Shown here piece by piece: positions 9,269-18,823 of a DNA stretch of 64,000 bases (the first letter of the stretch is position 1; each line of letters opens with the position of its first letter). The notes beneath the pieces were generated by a model. The model worked only from the letters and a program-made list of their open reading frames with translations, did not search any database and had not been told where the DNA came from. The translations under genes and the position numbers were made by a program. The stretch comes from Pedobacter frigiditerrae (GTDB taxonomy: Bacteria; Bacteroidota; Bacteroidia; Sphingobacteriales; Sphingobacteriaceae), in the NCBI RefSeq assembly GCF_032678705.1, contig NZ_JAVTSS010000002.1, positions 1,302,001-1,366,000 on the forward strand, read 5' to 3'.

Positions 9269-10102
9269 ATGGAAGGAACAAATACGCACGATAAAATACC
9301 AAAGATTATTCATTACTGTTGGTTTAGTGGAGAAGAGTTGCCAATATTTCTTAAAGACTGCATAGATAGTTGGAAACGGGTTATGCCAGACTATAAGATC
9401 CGATTATGGGATGCAAATAGCTTTGATTTTGACACCGTACCCTTTGTAAAGGAAGCTTTTTCTGTAAAGAAATGGGCATTTGTAGCTGATTATATCAGAT
9501 TGTATGCGCTTTATACAGAGGGGGGTATTTATTTTGATTCGGATGTAATGGTATTTAAGCCTTTCGATGAGTTTTTAAGGTATGATTTTTTCACTTCTCA
9601 TGAGATACATCCCGGTAATTTTACAAATGCTGAACGAAATAAATTAGACAAAAGCGGAAGACCTATTGCAAAGGATGACTATGTGTTTGGATTAAATGTA
9701 CAAGCAGCAATAATGGGAGGAACAAAGGGTAATCCCTATATAAAAGAATGCATGGAATTTTATCATGACAAACATTTTTTAGATGCGGAGGGCAAAAGTC
9801 TGAGTGTACAGTTTATTATAGGTCCCTACATGTCAAAAATAGCTGAAAACTATGGGTATCTTTACCATGAAAAGGAACAAATGCTGGATAACAACATGAA
9901 GATATTTAAACCTGAAATCTTTGTTGGCAACTCTGTGTTTTTGACAAAAGAATCTTATGCCATTCATTTATGTAATGGAAGTTGGAAGGAGAAAACTAAT
10001 TACGAAAAATTCCAGTACAATGTTAGAAATCAATATCCAAGCTTTTATCCGTTCATTACTTTCTTTGATAAAGTGAAAAGAAAAATGGGCGAGCTGTTTT
10101 AA
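9269..10102 (+). CDS. GT32-type glycosyltransferase with DXD motif
   Basis: Counting from the ATG at 9269 gives 277 residues beginning MEGTNTHDKIPKIIHYCW. An in-frame start at 9173 would overlap the previous gene and lacks homologous content. KIIHYCWFSG at the N-terminus and GGIYFDSDVMVF (DXD motif, about residues 93-97) are typical of the sugar-binding DXD family seen in capsular synthesis (GT32). The end is basic. It lies 10 bases after the acyltransferase gene. It would be a cytoplasmic membrane-associated enzyme of unknown donor. Confidence 0.85.
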   Translation: MEGTNTHDKIPKIIHYCWFSGEELPIFLKDCIDSWKRVMPDYKIRLWDANSFDFDTVPFVKEAFSVKKWAFVADYIRLYALYTEGGIYFDSDVMVFKPFDEFLRYDFFTSHEIHPGNFTNAERNKLDKSGRPIAKDDYVFGLNVQAAIMGGTKGNPYIKECMEFYHDKHFLDAEGKSLSVQFIIGPYMSKIAENYGYLYHEKEQMLDNNMKIFKPEIFVGNSVFLTKESYAIHLCNGSWKEKTNYEKFQYNVRNQYPSFYPFITFFDKVKRKMGELF

Positions 10103-10179
10103 ACCTATAAAGAGATAAAATATTTTAGGCTATTGGTGTTGAGTGATCCATAAGTCAAGAAAGCTATTTTAAACTGTTG

Positions 10180-11301
10180 ATGAAAAAGAAAATAATGTTT
10201 TTTTGTGGATGTTTAGAGCCAGGTGCAGATGGTGTAGGTGATTATACCCGAAGGCTAGCTGGCGCATTGATAGAAGATGGCTTCACTGTGCAACTTGTTT
10301 CCATAAACGATAATTATATTAAAATACCCGTAAATGAGCATCAGTATGCAAGTGATAAAAAAATAAGTGTGTTGAGAATGCCCAATTGCTACAAATGGAG
10401 TGAGAAAACAGATACAATCAGCAATTTTATAGAAAAATTTGATCCTGAATGGCTAAGCTTACAATATGTACCATTTTCGTATCATCCTAAAGGTTTACCC
10501 TTTTCGCTATCAGGGAAATTGAAGAAATTAGGAAGAGTCAGGAAATGGCATGTCATGTTTCATGAACTTTGGGTTGGAATGGATATTAATTCTTCTTATA
10601 AATTGAAATGGTGGGGCAAAGTACAATACCATATTATTAAACGGATGATTAAAGATTTGCGCCCAAGCTTGATGCATACCCAAACTCAACTTTATCAATA
10701 TTATTTAACTAAAATGGGTATGGATGTGAAACGTTTGCCTTTATTTGGGAATATACCCATAACACAGTTAAAACAAAAAGATGATTACACCTCATCCATA
10801 CGAATAGTGGTGTTTGGTAACATTCATTCTAATACTAAGCTGTTGCCGTTTGCAAGAATGATTGCTAAATTACAGGACAAAGAGGAGGCTTCTTTTGAAG
10901 TTCATTTTGTGGGCAAAAATGGTTCGAACTTGACTGAATGGGTGGATGTTTTTTCTCAATATGGGATAGCGAATCTTGTGCACGGTGTTCGAAACCAGGT
11001 GGAGATATCGACTCTGCTACAGCAATGTGACATTGGATTGTCGACAACGCCACTAGTATTGGATGAAAAGAGCGGATCAGTAGCTGCGATGGAGGAACAC
11101 GGTTTATTTATTATCAATGTTGCCAATAAATGGACTCCGAGTGGTTATAGGGGTAAGGAACAAGCTGTAGATGATGAGTTTGATTTTAGTCGATTGGCAC
11201 TAGCGACGATGAAAAGAGACATAACCAAGGTCTTACAAACTAAATTAAAAATGAGTACGGAGATGTTTACCAAAAGTCTAATAGAAATATGGCCAGCTTA
11301 A
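10180..11301 (+). CDS. Glycosyltransferase, GT4-like
   Basis: A 373-residue protein from the ATG at 10180; a TTG immediately before it is a less likely start. The N-terminus MKKKIMFFCGCLEPGADGVGDYTRRLAGAL has the glycine-rich look of GT-B glycosyltransferases. The middle carries a Rossmann-like segment IRIVVFGNIHSNTKLLPFA. The C-terminal signature is degenerate: no clean Glu-x7-Glu is seen, only a diverged MEEHGLF segment. The family is therefore probable rather than certain. Its last 13 bases overlap the next gene. Confidence 0.7.
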   Translation: MKKKIMFFCGCLEPGADGVGDYTRRLAGALIEDGFTVQLVSINDNYIKIPVNEHQYASDKKISVLRMPNCYKWSEKTDTISNFIEKFDPEWLSLQYVPFSYHPKGLPFSLSGKLKKLGRVRKWHVMFHELWVGMDINSSYKLKWWGKVQYHIIKRMIKDLRPSLMHTQTQLYQYYLTKMGMDVKRLPLFGNIPITQLKQKDDYTSSIRIVVFGNIHSNTKLLPFARMIAKLQDKEEASFEVHFVGKNGSNLTEWVDVFSQYGIANLVHGVRNQVEISTLLQQCDIGLSTTPLVLDEKSGSVAAMEEHGLFIINVANKWTPSGYRGKEQAVDDEFDFSRLALATMKRDITKVLQTKLKMSTEMFTKSLIEIWPA

Positions 11302-11882
11302 GTTACCTAATTACTAACCGAGCAAAATTTGGCATTGGGTCACTTAAGTTTTGGAAATCGTGGGCCAAAAGAGCGCTAACCCTTTCAGAAGTGGTTCGCA
11401 GAAATCATATGCGCCGCAAGTTGATTAGAGCTGGCGCCATAATCAGTGAAATAGCAGAGATTGGTAGTCCTAAGATTGATGGAGATAAGAGAAATCTAAA
11501 GATAGGTGCGTACTCTTTTATTGGTAATGCCATTTTAGCACTGCATACAGAAATTAGCATAGGTGAGCGTGTTTGTATAAACGATGGCGTAAATCTTCTT
11601 TCGGCCTCTCATGATCTTACAGATCCGGAATGGAAACTCAAAAAAGGAGCAATAGTGATAGATGATTATGCGTGGATCTGTACAAATGCAATAGTTTTAC
11701 CAGGTGTTCATATTGGACGGGGTGCCGTAGTTGGTGCTGGTGCAGTAGTTTCAAAAAATGTTGGCGCAGGTGAGATTGTCGCAGGAAATCCAGCAAAACC
11801 TATAAATAAAAAAAGAGCACTGGATTTGAATTATAATCCATGTGAATTTTTGGCTGGTAATAGAGCTTGGCTTATTGGATAG
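11289..11882 (+). CDS. Hexapeptide-repeat (LbH) acyltransferase
   Basis: A 197-residue protein with about 60 N-terminal residues of variable sequence and then a left-handed beta-helix of hexapeptides (LKIGAYSFIGNAILA, ISIGERVCINDGVNL). SASHDLTDPEW holds the catalytic-type His, followed by YAWICTNAIVLPGVHIGRGAVVGAGAVV and the end AGNPAKPINKKR. The layout matches maltose/galactoside O-acetyltransferase relatives. It is embedded between two glycosyltransferase genes with overlaps or near overlaps at both ends, so it is most likely an O-acetyltransferase for the repeat unit. Confidence 0.85.
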   Translation: MASLSYLITNRAKFGIGSLKFWKSWAKRALTLSEVVRRNHMRRKLIRAGAIISEIAEIGSPKIDGDKRNLKIGAYSFIGNAILALHTEISIGERVCINDGVNLLSASHDLTDPEWKLKKGAIVIDDYAWICTNAIVLPGVHIGRGAVVGAGAVVSKNVGAGEIVAGNPAKPINKKRALDLNYNPCEFLAGNRAWLIG

Positions 11883-11887
11883 TTTAT

Positions 11888-13126
11888 ATGAAAAAAGTAA
11901 TTTTAAGTCATCCTACCGGAAACGCAAATGTAAAGGCTGCTGCCAATGGTTTTGCCAAAGCAAATCTACTAGCTAAGTTTGTAACTGCCATTGCGGTTTT
12001 TAAAGGAACATTTGCTTTTAGTATATTTGGTATCGGACCATTGAAAGAGTTTCGGCGAAGAACTTTCCCGGATTCTTTGAAAAAGATCACCACAAAATAC
12101 CCTTGGAACGAATTGGCAAGGATGATGGCCTTAAAATTGAAATTAAGGGCTTTGGTAAATCACGAAGTAGGCAAGTTCAGCATTGATTCGATTTGCAGGC
12201 ATTTGGATGGTAAGGTAGCGGCACTAATAACAAAAGAAGGGGAAATAGATGCAGTGTACGCTTACGAAGATGCGGCTTTAGCTAGCTTTAGCGCAGCAAA
12301 GAAAAAAAGCCTGATTTGTCTTTACGATTTACCTATTGGATATTGGCGAAGTATGCATGAATTGTTAAATGTGGAGATAAAGAGCAGGCCAGCCTGGGCA
12401 GCAAGCATGGGTGGGGTGAATGACTCGTTACAGAAATTAGAGCGCAAGGATCAGGAATTGGGGATGAGTGATCATATATTTGTTGCGAGTGATTTTACTA
12501 AAAAAACATTACAAGCCTATCCGTATAAATTGGCACCCATTACCGTTATCCCATATGGTTTTCCAGAAGTTGGATTTCCGAAAACATATGAACCTTTGAT
12601 AAATAGACCTTTGAGATTGTTGTTCGTTGGTGGCCTATCGCAAAGAAAAGGGATTGCTAATTTGTTTGAGGCAGTGGCAAATTTTGGTGATAAGGTGACC
12701 CTAACGGTAGTTGGCAGAAAACCTTCATTAGATTGCCGCCCTTTAGATGAGTATCTTGAGCAACATCATTGGATCCCTAGTTTACCACACCATGAGATTT
12801 TACAACTAATGCGTGAAAATGATATCTTTGTCTTCCCTTCGTTATTCGAAGGTTTTGGATTAGTTATTACCGAGGCAATGTCTCAAGGAACGCCTGTTAT
12901 CACGACAGAAAGAACCTGCGGGCCGGATTTAATTGAACATGGAAAGAATGGATGGTTGATTGAAGCTGGCAACACCAATGCTTTAACCAAACAAATCGAG
13001 GTGATTTTAGCCGATCCTGCAGTTATTGAGCAGAACGGCTTTTTAGCTATGGAAACCGCCAAACAAAGGCCTTGGGCTAAATATGAAAAAGAGCTGAGCG
13101 AAGCCGTATTAAAGATCATTGAATGA
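11888..13126 (+). CDS. Glycosyltransferase family 4
   Basis: A 412-residue protein from the ATG at 11888 (MKKVILSHPTGNANVKAAA). An upstream in-frame start at 11867 would lie inside the preceding gene. The donor-binding half starts at LRLLFVGGLSQRKGIANL and ends with FPSLFEGFGLVITEAMSQG, a perfect Glu-x7-Glu signature. The N-terminal half is unusual for GT4 but has AYEDAALASF and YDLPIGYWRS segments seen in related exopolysaccharide enzymes. Its stop overlaps the start of the polymerase gene (ATGA). Confidence 0.85.
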   Translation: MKKVILSHPTGNANVKAAANGFAKANLLAKFVTAIAVFKGTFAFSIFGIGPLKEFRRRTFPDSLKKITTKYPWNELARMMALKLKLRALVNHEVGKFSIDSICRHLDGKVAALITKEGEIDAVYAYEDAALASFSAAKKKSLICLYDLPIGYWRSMHELLNVEIKSRPAWAASMGGVNDSLQKLERKDQELGMSDHIFVASDFTKKTLQAYPYKLAPITVIPYGFPEVGFPKTYEPLINRPLRLLFVGGLSQRKGIANLFEAVANFGDKVTLTVVGRKPSLDCRPLDEYLEQHHWIPSLPHHEILQLMRENDIFVFPSLFEGFGLVITEAMSQGTPVITTERTCGPDLIEHGKNGWLIEAGNTNALTKQIEVILADPAVIEQNGFLAMETAKQRPWAKYEKELSEAVLKIIE

Positions 13127-14448
13127 AAAATTCTGGAGGAGAAAAATTAAATAATATTAAAAAGGCTGTTTGGCTTTATTTTTTGTTGTTAGTTTTTGAA
13201 GGAGCACTGAGGAAATGGTTTCTTCCAGGACTGGCTACACCACTGCTCGTTGCCAGAGATCCAGTTGCGTTATATGTGATTTTTATGGTTTGGCAAACTG
13301 GTAATATGCCAAAGTCAAATTATTTAACGGGTATGGTTGTGATTACGGTTATTGCTGTTTTTACGGGCATGCTGTTTGGGCATGGCAGTTTAAGTGTATC
13401 CTTATATGGTGCAAGGATTTTACTGATTCATTTCCCATTTATTTTTGCAATGGGTAGGGTTTTTGATAGAGAGGATGTACTACAGGTGGGCAAAGTATTG
13501 CTCTATGTTTCTATCCCTATGGCATTATTGGTGGCCATGCAGTTTTATAGTCCTCAAAGCGCCTGGGTAAATAGAGGCGTTGGGGGTGATATGGCTGGGG
13601 CTGGTTTTAGTGGTGCCTTGGGCTTTTTTAGACCGCCTGGTACTTTTTCGTTTACCAACGGAACGACCCTCTTTTTTAGTTTTGTAGCGGTGTATGTCAT
13701 TTACTTTTGGCTTAACCCTAACATTGTTAGCCGCTGGTTACTGCTTGGGGCTTCGATTGCGGTGATGGTCGCTATCCCTCTCTCTATTAGTAGATCATTG
13801 CTATTCGGCATTGGTGTTTCTGTGATGTTTTCACTGCTTCCTGCCCTAAAAGGTGGTAAATATTTTGGGCAGATCATTGTGGTTACTATAGTTGTGATGT
13901 TAGGCTTGGTTGGTTTAAATCAAATGAGTTTTTTTCAAACCGCTACAGAGGCCTTTACTTCGCGTTTTGAGACCGCAAATACCGTAGAGGGCGGCTTAAA
14001 TGGCGTATTTGCTGACCGTTATCTAGGGGGGCTCATTGCTGCTATCAAGTCGTCTGCTGAACAACCCTTTTTTGGACAAGGCATTGGGATGGGTACTAAC
14101 GCAGGTGCTGCCCTGATTACTGGGAAAGGCACAACCTTTTTAGTTTCAGAAGGTGAATGGGGAAGGCTGATAGGTGAAATGGGCCCAGTTTTAGGCCTCT
14201 TAGCCATTTCTTTTAGGCTTGGATTAAGTTGGGATCTAGCCCGTAAAGCATATAGTAGGTTGAGGATAAATGATACCTTGCCTTGGATTTTATTGAGTTT
14301 TGTACTCTTAAACCTTCCTCAAGGTCAATGGGCACAACCAACCTCGTTAGGTTTTGGGGTTTTTGCTACAGGAATTCTTATCGCTTCGTTGAAATTTAGG
14401 CCAATTCCTAGTTCCAACCCAAATTTAATTAACCAAACCCAAGCTTAA
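13123..14448 (+). CDS. O-antigen/exopolysaccharide polymerase (Wzy-like)
   Basis: A 441-residue integral membrane protein with about ten hydrophobic segments and a large hydrophilic loop in the C-terminal third (about residues 270-330). This is the usual Wzy/WaaL ligase-like plan. The N-terminus has FEGALRKWFLPG, and the periplasmic loop region includes FGQGIGMGTNAGAALITG. It would join lipid-linked repeat units into a chain at the periplasmic face. It is the only polymerase candidate in the cluster. The neighbouring gene starts directly after its stop. A ligase cannot be excluded from sequence alone. Confidence 0.8.
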   Translation: MKNSGGEKLNNIKKAVWLYFLLLVFEGALRKWFLPGLATPLLVARDPVALYVIFMVWQTGNMPKSNYLTGMVVITVIAVFTGMLFGHGSLSVSLYGARILLIHFPFIFAMGRVFDREDVLQVGKVLLYVSIPMALLVAMQFYSPQSAWVNRGVGGDMAGAGFSGALGFFRPPGTFSFTNGTTLFFSFVAVYVIYFWLNPNIVSRWLLLGASIAVMVAIPLSISRSLLFGIGVSVMFSLLPALKGGKYFGQIIVVTIVVMLGLVGLNQMSFFQTATEAFTSRFETANTVEGGLNGVFADRYLGGLIAAIKSSAEQPFFGQGIGMGTNAGAALITGKGTTFLVSEGEWGRLIGEMGPVLGLLAISFRLGLSWDLARKAYSRLRINDTLPWILLSFVLLNLPQGQWAQPTSLGFGVFATGILIASLKFRPIPSSNPNLINQTQA

Positions 14449-15588
14449 ATGAAGTTTATATTAATTGGCAATTATCCTCCCGATCAACAAGAAAGTATGC
14501 AGAGGTATACCAATGGTCTTGCGTATAATCTAAAACAAAAAAAAGTGAGTGTTGAAATTTGGTTACCCACAGTTTTTTTTGGTAGGTTGGTTAAATCACC
14601 TCATCATGGTTTAGGAAAATGGCTAAATTATATCGACAAGTGGCTAATTTTTCCAATTGTTATTAGCGCTAGATTGTTCATGAGGAAAAAGCATTTTAGG
14701 GATATTTCTTTTCATGTTTGCGACCATTCTAACTCACCTTACCTTAACTATTTGCCTGCAGTGAGGAGCGGGATTACTTGCCATGATGTATTGGCGATAA
14801 GAGGCGCATTTGGCGATAAAGATGCTCATTGTGAGGCTTCTCGAACAGGGAAAATTTTGCAAAGGTGGATTTTAAGCCATTTAAAAAAAACAACGATACT
14901 TACTGCTGTATCGCATCTTACTATGAAGCAGCTTGTGGAGTTGTGTGAATTTGAGCCAGTTAAATTACATGCGCAATGGAAAGTTATTTATAATACCTTT
15001 AATGCAGAATTTAAACCAATGGCTAGCGCTAAGGCGAAGAAACTTTTAGCTGCAAAGATTCCAGAAAACCGTGATTTTATTTTACATGTCGGCTCAAGTT
15101 TGGCTCGAAAAAACCGGAAGATGTTGTTGGATATGGTTCATGAACTAGGAGAACACTGGAATGGCGTAATTTGTTACGCTGGTCAAAGCATAGATGAGGC
15201 CCTTGTAAACCATGCCAGGGATTTAGGTCTTGAACACCGGCTAATTGGCATAGAAACGCCTAGTCATGAAGTGTTAGTGGCTTTATATAGTAGCTGTACC
15301 GCTTTTGTTTTTCCGTCTTTTTCTGAGGGTTTCGGATGGCCTTTAATTGAAGCACAAGCATGTGGTGCACCAGTTTTAGCCAGCAATGCTGCACCAATGC
15401 CAGAGATAAGTAATGGGAGCGCTTTGCATGCAAATCCATATGATGCTGCAAGTTTTGCGAAAGCATTTTCGCGGTTGCTAACAGAAAAAGATTCTTTAAT
15501 AGAAAGAGGATATGAAAATTGTAAGCGGTTTGATCCTGAAACTTTAACCACACAGTTCATTAATTTATATAAGCCAGGATATAAATGA
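14449..15588 (+). CDS. Glycosyltransferase family 4
   Basis: A 379-residue GT-B enzyme. The N-terminus MKFILIGNYPPDQQESMQRY is typical, and the donor half carries FILHVGSSLARKNRKMLLDM and FPSFSEGFGWPLIEAQACGAPVLA, with Glu-x7-Glu as EGFGWPLIE. The start codon abuts the stop of the polymerase gene, and its own stop overlaps the next start (ATGA), so it belongs to the same transcript. Sugar specificity is unknown. Confidence 0.85.
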   Translation: MKFILIGNYPPDQQESMQRYTNGLAYNLKQKKVSVEIWLPTVFFGRLVKSPHHGLGKWLNYIDKWLIFPIVISARLFMRKKHFRDISFHVCDHSNSPYLNYLPAVRSGITCHDVLAIRGAFGDKDAHCEASRTGKILQRWILSHLKKTTILTAVSHLTMKQLVELCEFEPVKLHAQWKVIYNTFNAEFKPMASAKAKKLLAAKIPENRDFILHVGSSLARKNRKMLLDMVHELGEHWNGVICYAGQSIDEALVNHARDLGLEHRLIGIETPSHEVLVALYSSCTAFVFPSFSEGFGWPLIEAQACGAPVLASNAAPMPEISNGSALHANPYDAASFAKAFSRLLTEKDSLIERGYENCKRFDPETLTTQFINLYKPGYK

Positions 15589-16247
15589 TAAAAAAAATAA
15601 TCAGTACGTTGCTTCCATGGGGGCTGAGGAGGAGGGCTTTAAATAAATGGTTTGGTTATTCCATACATCCTACCGCAAAAATTGGTTTGGCGTGGGTTTT
15701 CCCTACGGAATTGATTATGCATGCCCATGCTAGAATTGATCATTTCACGGTTGCACTGCATTTAGATAGGGTTGAAATTGGTGAGCAATCCTCTATTGGT
15801 AGAAATAATTGGATTACAGGTTTCTCTAGTTTTGGAACTAGCAAACATTTCGCTCACCAAATTGAAAGAAGGTCAATACTATTGATTGGAAAAGAAAGTG
15901 CAATTACAAAAAACCATCACATAGATTGCACAAATCTTATTCAGATTGGTAACTTCTCTACTGTTGCCGGCTATCAAACACAGTTGTTAACCCATTCGAT
16001 CGACGTGTATGAAAATAGGCAAGACAGTAAGCCTATCATTATTGGTGATTATACGTTTATTGGAACAAATTGTGTTGTTTTAGGGGGGGCAATTCTTCCC
16101 TCTCATTGTTTGCTAGCGGCAAAGTCCATGTTAAATAAAAGCTTTCATGAAGAGTGGAAGATTTATGGCGGGGTGCCAGCGAAACCAATCGCCGCTCTAT
16201 CCATGGATGCGAAGTATTTTACGAGAACAAGCGGTTTTGTATATTAA
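15585..16247 (+). CDS. Putative LbH acyltransferase
   Basis: A 220-residue protein with a loosely conserved left-handed beta-helix: VEIGEQSSIGRNNWITG, LIQIGNFSTVAGYQTQL, IIIGDYTFIGTNCVVLGG, and the end YGGVPAKPIAAL. The probable active-site His lies in LLTHSIDVY. It is more divergent than the other three hexapeptide proteins nearby, so the acyl group is uncertain. A run of seven G at 16083-16089 lies in the coding sequence. The gene overlaps the preceding stop by four bases. Confidence 0.75.
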   Translation: MIKKIISTLLPWGLRRRALNKWFGYSIHPTAKIGLAWVFPTELIMHAHARIDHFTVALHLDRVEIGEQSSIGRNNWITGFSSFGTSKHFAHQIERRSILLIGKESAITKNHHIDCTNLIQIGNFSTVAGYQTQLLTHSIDVYENRQDSKPIIIGDYTFIGTNCVVLGGAILPSHCLLAAKSMLNKSFHEEWKIYGGVPAKPIAALSMDAKYFTRTSGFVY

Positions 16248-16258
16248 CGATTGAAAAA

Positions 16259-17413
16259 ATGAAGATACTTCATGTAATGTCTAGTTTAGATCCGGCGGCG
16301 GGAGGGGTAACTCAAGCTGTGAAAACTATGATTAATGGTTTAAATGAGTTGGAAGTAAACAATCAAGTGGCTTGTTTAGACGATCCTAGGAACTCTTTCT
16401 TAAGTAATTTACCTTTTAAGATCTACGCTTTTGGACCTAATAAAACACCCTGGAAGTTTGCTCCAGCGCTCTTAAATTGGTTAAAGATAAATATGGATGG
16501 TTATGATGTTGTTATTGTACATGGACTTTGGCAATACCACACCTATGCCACGATTAAAGCAATTAAAACTTTAAAAGGTATCAAGCCAAAATTGTATGTG
16601 ATGCCCCATGGTATGCTAGACCCTTATTTTCAAAAAGCTAAGGGACGTAAAATTAAAGCCATAAGAAATTGGGCTTTTTGGAAACTAATAGAAAAACAGT
16701 TAGTAAATAATGCAACTGGCCTTCTGTTTACATGTGAAGCTGAAAGGAATTTAGCTGCTACAACTTTTAGTCCGTATCAACCCCGAGCAACAGTTGTTGT
16801 TGGGTTGGGAGTAGAGGCACCACCTATGTTTACACCAAGGATGGAGGCTGCTTTTAATGAAAAAATAGGCAAATCGCTAAAGGAGTACTTAATTTATTTA
16901 GGGAGAATCGATCAAAAAAAGGGGGTAGACTTATTGGTAAAAGCCTACTTAAGATTAGTCTCAGAAAAAGAAAATTTGCCTCCCCTAGTTATTGCTGGGC
17001 CAGGTTTAGACACACCATTCGGGGCGGCAATTTTGCAATTGGTTAATGGTAATAAAAATGTGCTATTTCCAGGGATGCTGAGTGGGGATGCAAAATGGGG
17101 AGCTTTTTATGGTGCATCAACCTTTATATTACCCAGTCATCAAGAAAATTTTGGTATTGCAGTGGTAGAGGCATTGGCTTGTGGTAAACCTGTTTTAATT
17201 TCTGATCAAGTAAATATCTGGAATGAAATTGTTGCAGGACTAGCTGGATTGGTAGCTAATGATACAGAATTAGGGACCTACAATTTATTGCGAGATTGGT
17301 TCGAAAAAAAGGATAAAGAAAAGAAAGATATGTGTATTTTTGCTTTAGATACCTTTAATAGTCGCTTTTCGGTAGAAAATGCGGCTAAATGTCTGCTTGG
17401 AGCTATTAAATAG
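16259..17413 (+). CDS. Glycosyltransferase family 4
   Basis: A 384-residue protein from the ATG at 16259 (MKILHVMSSLDPAAGGVTQA). The frame stays open upstream to 16154, but that stretch lies within the preceding gene and encodes nothing family-like. Donor-site segments are YLIYLGRIDQKKGVDLLVKA and LPSHQENFGIAVVEALACGK (Glu-x7-Glu as ENFGIAVVE). In gene clusters of this kind such enzymes commonly sit next to WcaF-type acetyltransferases, as here, with a two-base gap. Confidence 0.88.
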   Translation: MKILHVMSSLDPAAGGVTQAVKTMINGLNELEVNNQVACLDDPRNSFLSNLPFKIYAFGPNKTPWKFAPALLNWLKINMDGYDVVIVHGLWQYHTYATIKAIKTLKGIKPKLYVMPHGMLDPYFQKAKGRKIKAIRNWAFWKLIEKQLVNNATGLLFTCEAERNLAATTFSPYQPRATVVVGLGVEAPPMFTPRMEAAFNEKIGKSLKEYLIYLGRIDQKKGVDLLVKAYLRLVSEKENLPPLVIAGPGLDTPFGAAILQLVNGNKNVLFPGMLSGDAKWGAFYGASTFILPSHQENFGIAVVEALACGKPVLISDQVNIWNEIVAGLAGLVANDTELGTYNLLRDWFEKKDKEKKDMCIFALDTFNSRFSVENAAKCLLGAIK

Positions 17414-17415
17414 TT

Positions 17416-17982
17416 ATGAAATCTGAATTAATTAATGTAGATACCCATACTGGAGCGTCTTTTTCCTTTAAGAATCGTTTTGCAAGGGTAATTTGGAGTG
17501 TGGTTTATCAAATTTTATTTAGGTTTTCACCTAAACCCTTACACGGATGGCGATCGTTTTTGTTGAAGCTATTTGGTGCCAAGGTTGGTAAGGGTGTACA
17601 TATTTATCCTGGAGTAAGAATTTGGGCGCCCTGGAATTTAGAGCTCCATGATCAATGTGGTGTGGGCAGTGGTGCAAATTTGTATTCGCAAGGCAAGATA
17701 ACTATTGGTGAAAAAGCAGTCATTTCTCAAGGGGCCTACTTATGTGCAGGTACGCATGATTATACCAAAGCTGGTTTCCCATTAATAACGGCACCAATTT
17801 ATATTGGTAAAAATGTGTGGGTTGCTGCAGAGGCTTTTGTGCACCCAGGAGTAGCCATTGGCGAGGGTACTGTGGTTGGAGCGAGAGCCGTAGTGGTGAA
17901 GGATTTGCCAGCGTGGATGGTCTTTGCGGGCAATCCGGCAAGACCAATTAAAGATAGAGTGATAACAGATTTGCCAATATGA
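17416..17982 (+). CDS. WcaF-like colanic-acid-type acetyltransferase
   Basis: A 188-residue hexapeptide acetyltransferase. After a variable N-terminus the sequence KPLHGWRSFLLKLFGAKVG and VRIWAPWNLELHDQCGVGSG matches the WcaF group. CAGTHDYTKAGF contains the catalytic-type His, and VFAGNPARPIKDR ends the helix. It would O-acetylate a sugar of the exopolysaccharide repeat using acetyl-CoA in the cytoplasm. It follows the GT4 gene by two bases. The WcaF grouping is by motif recognition; the acceptor is not known. Confidence 0.85.
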   Translation: MKSELINVDTHTGASFSFKNRFARVIWSVVYQILFRFSPKPLHGWRSFLLKLFGAKVGKGVHIYPGVRIWAPWNLELHDQCGVGSGANLYSQGKITIGEKAVISQGAYLCAGTHDYTKAGFPLITAPIYIGKNVWVAAEAFVHPGVAIGEGTVVGARAVVVKDLPAWMVFAGNPARPIKDRVITDLPI

Positions 17983-18004
17983 ATTTATAGTTTGCATAAG
18001 ATAA

Positions 18005-18820
18005 ATGATCTCTGTAATAATTCTAACTAAAAATGAAGAAAAAGATTTGCCTAGCTGTTTAGCTTCCATAACTTGGTGTGATGATATACATATCTTAGAT
18101 TCTGGAAGTGAAGATAGGACGATTGAAATAGCGAAAAGCTTTAAAACTTCGATTAGCGTAAACTCATTTAAAAGCTTTGGTGACCAAAGAAATTTTGCAT
18201 TAGATCATTTAGATATTAGATACGAATGGATTTTGTTCCTAGATGCAGATGAGGTAGTTACGGCCAAGTTTCATGCTGCCATGATACGAAACATCCAAGC
18301 CTCTAATTCGGAAGTTGCTGGCTTTTATTGTTGTTGGAAGATGATGTTAGATGGAAAATGGTTAAAGCACTGTGATAATTTTCCTAAATGGCAATTTCGC
18401 CTTTTGAAAAAGGGAAGGGCCCACTTTACTGACTTTGGCCACGGACAGAAGGAAGGTGAAGTGAACGGTGTGATAAAATATATCAAAGAGCCTTATTTGC
18501 ATTTCGGCTTTTCTAAAGGATGGAGTCAATGGATCGAAAGACATAACAAATACTCAAGTCAGGAAGCAATTGCGAGACTAGAAAGCAGGCCGCCTTTTGC
18601 AAGCGTATTTAGTAAAAATACCAGCGTTAGAAATCCAGCATTAAAATCATGGTTAAGTCACTTACCAGGTTGGCCATTATTAAGGTTTACGCAAGCTTAC
18701 ATCTTAAGTTTTGGCTTTATGGAAGGTAAGCCAGGATTTATCTATTGTGTAAATATGGCTTACTATGAGTTTTTGATACAAATAAAAATGCGGGAAATAA
18801 AACTGAAGAATAAATCATAG
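18005..18820 (+). CDS. Glycosyltransferase family 2 (WaaE/KdtX-like)
   Basis: A 271-residue GT-A enzyme. ISVIILTKNEEKDLPSCLAS, the segment CDDIHILDSGSEDRTIEIA and WILFLDADEVVT (DxD) are typical of the WaaE/KdtX-like branch, known from lipopolysaccharide core and capsule glycosyltransferases. The C-terminal part has the aromatic segment FGFMEGKPGFIYCVNMAYYEF also common there. It starts 22 bases after the acetyltransferase and is followed after three bases by the WcaI-like gene. Confidence 0.85.
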   Translation: MISVIILTKNEEKDLPSCLASITWCDDIHILDSGSEDRTIEIAKSFKTSISVNSFKSFGDQRNFALDHLDIRYEWILFLDADEVVTAKFHAAMIRNIQASNSEVAGFYCCWKMMLDGKWLKHCDNFPKWQFRLLKKGRAHFTDFGHGQKEGEVNGVIKYIKEPYLHFGFSKGWSQWIERHNKYSSQEAIARLESRPPFASVFSKNTSVRNPALKSWLSHLPGWPLLRFTQAYILSFGFMEGKPGFIYCVNMAYYEFLIQIKMREIKLKNKS

Positions 18821-18823
18821 TAT

